A DNA stretch of 50,272 bases. Origin: Anaerolineae bacterium (GTDB lineage: Bacteria > Chloroflexota > Anaerolineae > JAFGEY01). This document shows positions 42,059-48,421 of the stretch, piece after piece. The notes below the pieces were generated by a model. The model ran no database searches, was not told the DNA's origin, and worked only from the letters and a program-made list of their open reading frames with translations. The stretch is taken from NCBI GenBank assembly GCA_016929205.1, contig JAFGJF010000395.1, positions 1-50,272 of the forward strand. Reading direction: 5' to 3'. Made by a program: the position numbers and the translations under genes. Within the stretch, counting starts at the first letter, position 1. Every line of letters starts with the position of its first letter.

Positions 42059-42895
42059 ATGACGCATTCGAACCCAATGAAACCTTATTTGGCCACAATC
42101 GCCGGGATCAAAGATCTGGCGACCGGCATCAAGCTGTTTCAGGCCAAATTGGACGATCCTGATATTAGTGCGAATTTCGATTACGAGCCCGGGCAGTTTG
42201 CCGAGGTGTCGGCATTTGGCGTCGGCGAATCGCCTTTCGGGATCACGTCGACGCGCGGCAGAGGTGAACTCGTTGAATTTGCCGTTAATCGCATCGGAAC
42301 CGTGACCGATGCCCTGCATCGTATGGATGTAGGGGACAAGATCGGCTTGCGCGGCCCTCTTGGAAACGGCTTTCCGATGGATGCGTTCAAGGGCAAAAAC
42401 ATCGTCATCCTTGGCGGTGGCATCGGCGGCGCGCCATTGCGCCCGGTGATCCAGACCATTCTCGATAACCGCACCGACTATGGCAAGCTGACAATTTTCT
42501 GGGCTGCGCGCAGTCCAGACCTGTTGGTGTTCACCGATGAGTACGAAGAGTGGCAGTCTCAGCCTGACGTGGAACTGCATCTGACGGTGGACAATGCCAC
42601 GCCCAATTGGCCGTATAAGGAAGGATTGATCACGACGCTCGTTGAAGGTGTCAAGCCTTCGTCGAACAACGCGGTCAGCATTACTTGTGGCCCGCCGATC
42701 ATGATCAGGTTTGCGATGCTGACCATGCAAAAGCTGGGATTTGAGTCGGATCAAAACTGGGTGACGCTAGAGGCCAAGATGAAGTGCGGAATTGGCAAAT
42801 GTGGACGATGTAACATGGGTGGTGTTTTTATCTGCACCGATGGCCCGGTATTCTGCTTTGCCGAGGTAGAGCAGTTCCTGGAGAGCTTTGTCTAA
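42059..42895 (+). CDS. flxA: FlxA-like NAD(P)H:flavin oxidoreductase subunit with [2Fe-2S]
   Basis: This 278-residue protein of the ferredoxin-NADP reductase superfamily has an FAD barrel with PGQFAEVSAFGVG then SPFGITS (about 42-62), a Rossmann motif LGGGIGGAPLRPVI (about 120-133) and a CGPPIMI nucleotide motif. The C-terminal cluster loop CGIGKCGRC-x-C (about 242-258) holds a [2Fe-2S] site, as in sulfhydrogenase gamma, AsrB and FlxA. It should oxidise NADH (or NADPH) and pass electrons to FlxB/C. GAGGTG precedes the ATG. The gene is separated from flxB by the PHP gene, which breaks the usual compact flxABCD order. Confidence 0.88.
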   Translation: MTHSNPMKPYLATIAGIKDLATGIKLFQAKLDDPDISANFDYEPGQFAEVSAFGVGESPFGITSTRGRGELVEFAVNRIGTVTDALHRMDVGDKIGLRGPLGNGFPMDAFKGKNIVILGGGIGGAPLRPVIQTILDNRTDYGKLTIFWAARSPDLLVFTDEYEEWQSQPDVELHLTVDNATPNWPYKEGLITTLVEGVKPSSNNAVSITCGPPIMIRFAMLTMQKLGFESDQNWVTLEAKMKCGIGKCGRCNMGGVFICTDGPVFCFAEVEQFLESFV

Positions 42896-42912
42896 TCTGG
42901 CAAATTCGCCCA

Positions 42913-42941
42913 TTTGCTGTATTTATGGTACAATTTATACA
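42913..42941 (+). promoter_or_regulatory. Possible internal promoter for the GcvH-like gene
   Basis: TTTGCT (42913-42918) and TATACA (42936-42941) are separated by 17 nt, and a second TACAAT lies at 42929-42934. A GCAAAT/ATTTGC hairpin (42900-42917) overlaps the -35, so read-through from the Flx operon may be reduced. Confidence 0.35.
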
Positions 42942-42978
42942 ATGGTGATCGGCTTTTTACGTTTACGAGGAGGCTAAA

Positions 42979-43404
42979 GTGACCACAATTGATCAGTATG
43001 AATTTCCAGATGAGTTGTATTATGACCAGGAACATGTCTGGGCCAGGGTCGAGGATGGCGTCGTGACGATTGGCATGTCACAATTTGGCCAGGATCTGGC
43101 CGGCGAGATTGTGTATGTCGAGGTGCCGCGCGTGGGCCGAACGGTAAGCAAGGGTGAGGCGTTTATGTCGATGGAATCCGGCAAGTGGGTCGGAAGAGTC
43201 AAGTCACCCGTTTCCGGTGAGATCGTCGAAGCCAACGAAGAGGTCGAGTGGGAAAGCACCCTAGTAAACGAAGACCCTTATGGCGAAGGGTGGCTGGCCA
43301 AGATCCGGGCCAATGACTTGAGCGAGTTGGACAGTTTGCTCAAGGCCGATTCGGACGCGTTTGCAGCGCTTATCGCGGCCGAGCGGGCAAAATACGACAA
43401 ATAA
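42979..43404 (+). CDS. gcvH: GcvH-like lipoyl-domain protein
   Basis: This 141-residue H-protein-like domain uses a GTG start at 42979 with GAGGAGG 7 nt upstream. The lipoyl lysine is K69 in MESGKWVGRV, where most GcvH have ESVKA. The following SPVSGEIVEAN (about 76-86) and the C-terminal EGWLAKI are conserved. In glycine cleavage it shuttles the aminomethyl group, but no gcvT or gcvP is in this window. The closest neighbours are the Flx-Hdr genes. GcvH-like lipoate-binding proteins are known partners of sulfur-oxidising sHdr complexes, so a dithiol carrier role for this Hdr-like complex is plausible. A strong terminator follows. Confidence 0.88.
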   Translation: MTTIDQYEFPDELYYDQEHVWARVEDGVVTIGMSQFGQDLAGEIVYVEVPRVGRTVSKGEAFMSMESGKWVGRVKSPVSGEIVEANEEVEWESTLVNEDPYGEGWLAKIRANDLSELDSLLKADSDAFAALIAAERAKYDK

Positions 43405-43425
43405 CGGACTAGGATAATCGACGCT

Positions 43426-43457
43426 AACGCGGTGTAGCCAAATTCTACACCGCGTTT
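43426..43457 (+). terminator. Strong terminator after the GcvH-like gene
   Basis: A perfect 12-bp stem (AACGCGGTGTAG at 43426-43437 with CTACACCGCGTT at 43445-43456) and a 7-nt loop end in TTT. It lies 22 nt after the GcvH stop and ends the redox operon. The next gene starts 25 nt beyond. Confidence 0.8.
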
Positions 43458-43481
43458 GTGCTTTCTGGGAAGGTGGTTGAG

Positions 43482-44639
43482 ATGACGGAATGGCCGGATC
43501 CAATTCGCATTGCCATTATTGGCACCGGATCGCGTGCCAACTATATGTATGGGCCTATTTTAAAAGCGCTATCTGGCAAAGTCAAGCTGGTTTCAGTGTG
43601 GGGGCGCAGCACTGGATCGGCAAAACGTTTGGGAGAAAGCCTTGGTGTGCTTTGGTACACTGATCTTGAACGGTTGATCCGAGAAACAGCACCCCAAATT
43701 GGTGTTGTTTGTGTTAACTATTCTGCCAATGGTGAGGTGGCATTGATGGCGGTGGAACATGGCTTGCATATCTTGACCGAAACGCCCATTGCTCACAAAT
43801 TGAGTGATGCTGATGAGATCATCCGTGCAGCACAAAAACGTGGGCTCAAGGTAGAGGTCTCTGAACAGTTCCATCGCCGTCCACTGGAGCAAATCAAGCT
43901 CACCCTGCTCGCCAGCGGTCTGTTTGGACAAGTCTATTCATCGTTCAATGATTTTGCCGGGCATGGTTATCATGGTGTTAGCGTGATGCGCAGTTATGTT
44001 GGGTTTGATGTCCGGCCGGTTCAGGTGACGGGAGCAGTGCGCCGATACGATCTTGGCCCACATTGGTCTATGCTAGCGGATAAAACCGGTCCTCGGGCAG
44101 AGACGCAGGAACATGGCATCGTCGAGTTTGGGGGTGGTCAATTGGGGATCTTTCATTGGACCAGCGTCGGCTATGACTGCCCGTTGCGGTGGTGGCGTAG
44201 CAGCCGTTTTCTAGCCGAAAAAGGGATGGGCATCAGTGTCGGTGTTGGTCTGGACGTGGAAGAAAAACTGGGTCTGCTCGCGCCAGGCGGAGAGGCACCA
44301 CGATTTATTACTCTTGAACGGCGCTGGGAGCGCGTGGATGGTGGAGCGTTGGTGGCGATGGTGGCTCATACCGGCGATCCCGATCTGCCGGTTGTGCGTT
44401 GGGCCAACCCGTTTCGTCCCGTGCTCAAAGGACACGGCGTGCAGTGGCACGATGACGAGATTGGCGTGGCGGGATGCGTGATGAGCCTGGTTGACGCCGT
44501 TCGAAACAATACCGAGCCGACCTATGGCGCGTTACAGGCACGGCTAGATCAAGAGTGTATTGTTGCTATCCGGCAATCGTCGCTGCAAGGTGGCGAACCG
44601 ATTCGGTTGCCTATGGATCCAGATGCACAAACCGTTTGA
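43482..44639 (+). CDS. Gfo/Idh/MocA family NAD(P)-dependent oxidoreductase
   Basis: The ATG at 43482 (385 residues) follows GGAAGGTGG; an upstream GTG at 43458 lies inside the terminator and is less likely. A Rossmann motif IIGTGSRANYMY (about 12-23) opens the protein. The usual E-K-P segment is replaced by TETPIAHKL (about 101-109). SEQFHRRP near 128 and a roughly 220-residue beta-sheet domain complete the fold. Family members oxidise or reduce sugars, inositols and dihydrodiols. The altered EKP lysine, normally catalytic or cofactor-proximal, may indicate a changed reaction. The substrate is unknown. Confidence 0.85.
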   Translation: MTEWPDPIRIAIIGTGSRANYMYGPILKALSGKVKLVSVWGRSTGSAKRLGESLGVLWYTDLERLIRETAPQIGVVCVNYSANGEVALMAVEHGLHILTETPIAHKLSDADEIIRAAQKRGLKVEVSEQFHRRPLEQIKLTLLASGLFGQVYSSFNDFAGHGYHGVSVMRSYVGFDVRPVQVTGAVRRYDLGPHWSMLADKTGPRAETQEHGIVEFGGGQLGIFHWTSVGYDCPLRWWRSSRFLAEKGMGISVGVGLDVEEKLGLLAPGGEAPRFITLERRWERVDGGALVAMVAHTGDPDLPVVRWANPFRPVLKGHGVQWHDDEIGVAGCVMSLVDAVRNNTEPTYGALQARLDQECIVAIRQSSLQGGEPIRLPMDPDAQTV

Positions 44640-44670
44640 CGTTGAAGGTGATGGCAGGGGGAGAGGAACG

Positions 44671-47325
44671 ATGCCAAAATCATACCGATCTGTACTGACC
44701 TGGGGCATGCTGTTGTTGGTGCTGGCATTGTTCGGCTGTATCGCAACCCAGAATCAAAAGACGGTTACGCCCGAACCGACGGTTCGTAGTGCAAACTGGA
44801 CGCAGACGGCGCTTGCCGAGTTTGAAACAGGCCAAGTGGACGGCCTCCAAGTAACTGACGTGGCGGGCGGTGAGCTGCGTTTGCTTGGTGAAGAGATGAC
44901 GGGGGTTTATACGTCGACGATCGTCACTACCGAGTTTTCATTCAATGCCATCGTCGCACATTGGAACGCGACGGTGCCTCGCGGCAGCGAGTTGCGGGTT
45001 GAATTGCGTTTTGAGACCAAGACGGTTGGGTGGTCGGCCTGGCATCCTGTTGACGACGCGATGTGGGTCTTTGAAAAAGAACAGTTTTATCCCGAAACGC
45101 CTCTCTTGCTTTCAAACGGGCAGCAATTTCAGTATCGCGCAACCTTTACAACTGTGTCGGATGCGGATCCACCGCTGTTGAGTGAACTGACTATCACCTA
45201 TATGGACACTGCCGCTGGCCCGACGACGGTTCAGGCCAAGATGCGGACCAGGGTAGAAGCCGCGACGGCTCAAGGCGTGCCTGCGCCAGCGATCATTACC
45301 CGTGCCGGGTGGGGAGCGGATGAAAGCTATCGCACCTGGGACCCTGAGTACCGGCCTGTGCACAAAATCGTCGTGCACCATACCGTGACTACGAACGATT
45401 ATGATGAGGCACAAGGAGCGGCGTGGGTGCGAGCGATTTATTATTATCATGCCGTGACGCTTGGTTGGGGTGATATCGGTTACAATTACCTGGTGGACAA
45501 GTATGGCAATTTGTATGAAGGCCGCTACGGGGGACCGGGGGTGGTCGGCGGGCACGTCTACAGTTTTAACTATGGCACGATGGGGGTGGCTGTTATTGGC
45601 GTCTATGGCAACTATAGCAACAGCATCGAACCAACTGCCAATACGCTGGCGAGCCTGGCCAATCTGAGCGTGTGGGAGGCGAATCGCAGTACGATTCATC
45701 CTTTCAAAGAGGCCTTGTTCCGCGATGTAATGATTCCCAATCTGGGTGGGCATCGCGACTATCCACCTTACTCGACGTCTTGTCCTGGCGATCTGCTCTA
45801 TGCCGAATTGTCCGCGCTTCGCCAATCGGTGTGGGATTTGATGCGAGAGTATATTCCCCGATACGATGTTGAATGGCTAACCTGGCAAGATTTGCCTTCC
45901 CTTTCCCTTGAAGCGGGCCATACGTACACGCTTGATCTCAGCGTTCGTAACTTGGGCTGGTTTGAATGGCTACAGGATGGAGGCAACCCGGTGCGGTTGG
46001 GATACCATTGGCTGGATGAAAACGGCACGCCTGTCGTACAGCCTCCAGAACACGATCATCGCACTCCTTTGGCGCAGCCTATGGCCTTTGGTGATGTGTA
46101 CGATTTTCAATCGGTACCGGTCACAACGCCCGATTCGCCGGGCAACTATACATTGGTCTGGGATATGGTGCATGAGGGCGTGACTTGGTTTCACGATGCC
46201 AATCCTAGTAGTGGCGTGCTAGAACAAAGTGTCACGATTGTCGTTCCACCCACGCCGACGTCGACGCCGACGCCGACCGTTGATCTCAGAACCATAAAGA
46301 ACGGCGACTTTGAATACAATGGCGTCTGGATGATATATGAGACCTCGCACCCAGCGCGGTATGTCGATCAGTTGTATCACAACGGAACGCGTGCCCTGCA
46401 GACTGGCATTGTTGATCTTGTGAACAATGTTTATAGTTATTCTTCGGCAGAACAGCGTTTTATGGTTCCGATGACGGGTAATCGCGGTCTCGTCTATTGG
46501 TACCAGGCCCAGATAGCTGATGGTGACTATGCCTATGTTTATTTGCGCCCTGAAGGTTCAGCGTGGCAGATTCTTGAGATCGTCCGGAAGAATGTGTCTG
46601 GTTGGACACAGTCCAATCACGATCTCAGCTCGTACGCCGGTCAGATGGTGACGCTGCGCTTTGGTACGTTCAACGATGGCCGGGATGGAGTGTCGGTGAT
46701 GTACGTGGATGATGTAAAGATAAGTGTGGAAAAAGTGCCGGTGCCGACCTCGACGCCAACGGCTACCTTGACGCCAACGGCTACCTCGACGCCAACGATG
46801 ACACCACCTCCCACGGTGACGCCCACGGCAACACCGGCGCCGACCACAGAGGCATGCAGTGAATTGGTCGTGAACGGGGATTTTGAAACGAATGGCGGTT
46901 GGCTGATCGCCAACACGCCGTACAAGGCGCGGTATACAGATACTGTGGCGCGCAGCGGTGCGCGTTCGCTGCAGCTAGGTATGGAGAGTGGGGAAGACAA
47001 TCGTTTCAGCTATTCTTCCGTCGAACAACAGTTTGACATTCCAACCGGTGCAAAGGCTACTTTGGCTTTTTGGTATCAAATGCCGAACCAGGGAGGGAAT
47101 GGCGATTACGGTTACTTTTTGATCCGTCCTGAGGGAGGAACGTGGCGCGTTTTGCGCATCGTTCGCGATCGTGCCGCTGAATGGACCAAGCTGGAGGTGG
47201 ACGTAAGTCACTATGCAGGCGAGATGTTCATCCTCCGGCTGGGTATGCGCAACGATGGCGGGGAAGACAATGCATCGGCGGTCATGTACGTGGATAGTCT
47301 ATCCGTGTTGGCCTGTCGACCTTGA
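44671..47325 (+). CDS. Secreted amidase-like (PGRP/Amidase_2) lipoprotein with tandem glycan-binding-like modules
   Basis: The ATG at 44671 (884 residues) has GAGAGG upstream. A lipoprotein signal ends at LFGC23, so the protein is lipid-anchored outside the membrane. An N-terminal beta-sandwich-like domain (about 30-190) is followed by an N-acetylmuramoyl-L-alanine amidase/PGRP domain (about 205-385). Zinc ligands are visible in VVHHTVT, GHRDY and SCPGD. An Ig-like domain (about 395-525) comes next, and then two tandem roughly 150-residue beta modules (about 538-687 and 728-884), each beginning NGDFE and ending MYVDD/S, joined by T-P-T-x-T-P linkers. It probably binds and cleaves peptidoglycan or another surface polymer. 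The 3' end overlaps the convergent PHP gene by 44 nt. Confidence 0.9.
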   Translation: MPKSYRSVLTWGMLLLVLALFGCIATQNQKTVTPEPTVRSANWTQTALAEFETGQVDGLQVTDVAGGELRLLGEEMTGVYTSTIVTTEFSFNAIVAHWNATVPRGSELRVELRFETKTVGWSAWHPVDDAMWVFEKEQFYPETPLLLSNGQQFQYRATFTTVSDADPPLLSELTITYMDTAAGPTTVQAKMRTRVEAATAQGVPAPAIITRAGWGADESYRTWDPEYRPVHKIVVHHTVTTNDYDEAQGAAWVRAIYYYHAVTLGWGDIGYNYLVDKYGNLYEGRYGGPGVVGGHVYSFNYGTMGVAVIGVYGNYSNSIEPTANTLASLANLSVWEANRSTIHPFKEALFRDVMIPNLGGHRDYPPYSTSCPGDLLYAELSALRQSVWDLMREYIPRYDVEWLTWQDLPSLSLEAGHTYTLDLSVRNLGWFEWLQDGGNPVRLGYHWLDENGTPVVQPPEHDHRTPLAQPMAFGDVYDFQSVPVTTPDSPGNYTLVWDMVHEGVTWFHDANPSSGVLEQSVTIVVPPTPTSTPTPTVDLRTIKNGDFEYNGVWMIYETSHPARYVDQLYHNGTRALQTGIVDLVNNVYSYSSAEQRFMVPMTGNRGLVYWYQAQIADGDYAYVYLRPEGSAWQILEIVRKNVSGWTQSNHDLSSYAGQMVTLRFGTFNDGRDGVSVMYVDDVKISVEKVPVPTSTPTATLTPTATSTPTMTPPPTVTPTATPAPTTEACSELVVNGDFETNGGWLIANTPYKARYTDTVARSGARSLQLGMESGEDNRFSYSSVEQQFDIPTGAKATLAFWYQMPNQGGNGDYGYFLIRPEGGTWRVLRIVRDRAAEWTKLEVDVSHYAGEMFILRLGMRNDGGEDNASAVMYVDSLSVLACRP

Positions 47326-48073
47326 TGACGGGCTTGTGCCCAGCCCTCTCGGTCCAACTGCGTTGGGAGGGGTCCCACCATTCCGTGATCAGTTGTCTCA
47401 ACAAGCCGCGTTTTTCCAAAAACTCGTGGGCGCTTTTCACTCGCGCGATGTCGGTCGCAAACCCATGCGTGTCAGAACCAATTGAGAAGCGGACGTTGCT
47501 GTTGGCAAGTGCTTGCCACAAACGGATGTTATAGGGATCCGTACTCGTATAGTATGTTGTGAACGGATTGGTGGAGAGTTCGACAAAGATATCATACTCT
47601 TCCAGGGCATGGATCAATTCCGTTACCGTATAGTGGGGTCCAAAGTTTTTGCTCAGATGATTGTGAGCCAATCCCACGGGAATCGATATGCGTGGTCGAA
47701 TGGTGAGCAAACTCTCCAAACTATCGCCATGCCACTCAAGGTCTTCTACATACTCGAACAAGACGTAATCCAGGCGATCGATTTGATCCCACAGTGCTGC
47801 TAATTTGGGGCGAGTTCGTGCAGACCAGTCCACTTCAATGCCAGCCAGAACGTTGATCTGGCCGGCGAATTGTTCCGCAGTGCGATGCAAATCTGCGATG
47901 TAATCGTCTAGTTGATCGCTGTCTACAAAAGTGCGATGTAGAAACATTTTTTTCGTGAAAAAGTGATCGCTTAGGCCGATGTGCGTTAATCCACTTTGCA
48001 ATCCGATCTCGACGAGTTGATCAGGCGGGTATTTGCCATCAGACCAAGTTGAATGATTGTGTAGGTTGATCAC
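47282..48073 (-). CDS. PHP-domain phosphatase, histidinol-phosphatase-like
   Basis: A GTG start at 48073 (263 residues) is preferred: AAAGGAAA lies about 9 nt upstream and the metal motif follows at once. Upstream in-frame sequence has no conserved character and would overlap the promoter region. PHP ligands are complete: HNHSTWSDG (H5, H7, D12), LSDHF, AGIEVDW, GLAHNHL and GSDTHG. The fold is like HisK-type histidinol phosphatase, but no his genes are nearby. The final 14 codons overlap the amidase gene on the other strand. It is transcribed divergently from the TPR gene. Confidence 0.82.
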   Translation of the reverse strand: MINLHNHSTWSDGKYPPDQLVEIGLQSGLTHIGLSDHFFTKKMFLHRTFVDSDQLDDYIADLHRTAEQFAGQINVLAGIEVDWSARTRPKLAALWDQIDRLDYVLFEYVEDLEWHGDSLESLLTIRPRISIPVGLAHNHLSKNFGPHYTVTELIHALEEYDIFVELSTNPFTTYYTSTDPYNIRLWQALANSNVRFSIGSDTHGFATDIARVKSAHEFLEKRGLLRQLITEWWDPSQRSWTERAGHKPVIKVDRPTRIDYPRT

Positions 48074-48120
48074 TCGATTGTTTTCCTTTGGTTGTCTGCA
48101 GTCAAGTCTATGTAGTTCGT

Positions 48121-48149
48121 ATGTTAGCACAACAGTTGTTATTGGGCAA
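48121..48149 (-). promoter_or_regulatory. Putative promoter of the PHP gene
   Basis: On the minus strand TTGCCC (48144-48149) and TAACAT (48121-48126) are separated by 17 nt. The leader to the GTG start is about 40 nt. Confidence 0.35.
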
Positions 48150-48172
48150 ATCTTGATATCATTGAGGATTGC

Positions 48173-48233
48173 CTGGGCAAAGTGGGATAGTGTCAGCCGA
48201 CAAAGCCTCGACTCTGCCTCGACTTTTGCCCAG
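48173..48233. repeat. Long inverted repeat with internal direct repeat
   Basis: CTGGGCAAA (48173-48181) pairs with TTTGCCCAG (48225-48233) around a 43-nt loop holding a tandem GCCTCGACT repeat. TGGGCAAA also occurs at 48143-48150. It may be an operator or RNA structure between the divergent promoters. Confidence 0.5.
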
Positions 48234-48262
48234 AGAACAGATGCATCCCTATACGGGATAGC

Positions 48263-48291
48263 TTGACATAGTGTACATGGCATGTTAAAAT
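48263..48291 (+). promoter_or_regulatory. Strong sigma70 promoter of the TPR gene
   Basis: A perfect TTGACA (48263-48268) and TAAAAT (48286-48291) are separated by exactly 17 nt. Confidence 0.75.
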
Positions 48292-48421
48292 GAAAGCAAA
48301 TTGACCTGGTCCGAGAACGATTTTGTACTTGTTCGAGGTTGATGTCAAGCACCCTGGGGGTTATTGTTGTGATTGGACGTTTGGGCAGATTCGATGATCT
48401 GTACCAAATGGAGGCAGTATC

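Larger units (their letters stand above)
48074..48421. other. Divergent intergenic region with promoters and a long inverted repeat
   Basis: No gene is seen. On the left is a minus-strand promoter candidate for the PHP gene, at the centre a long inverted repeat (48173-48233), and on the right a strong plus-strand promoter (48263-48291) with a roughly 125-nt leader to the TPR gene. The leader contains no recognised riboswitch; its Shine-Dalgarno GGAGG lies 8 nt before the ATG. Confidence 0.6.
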
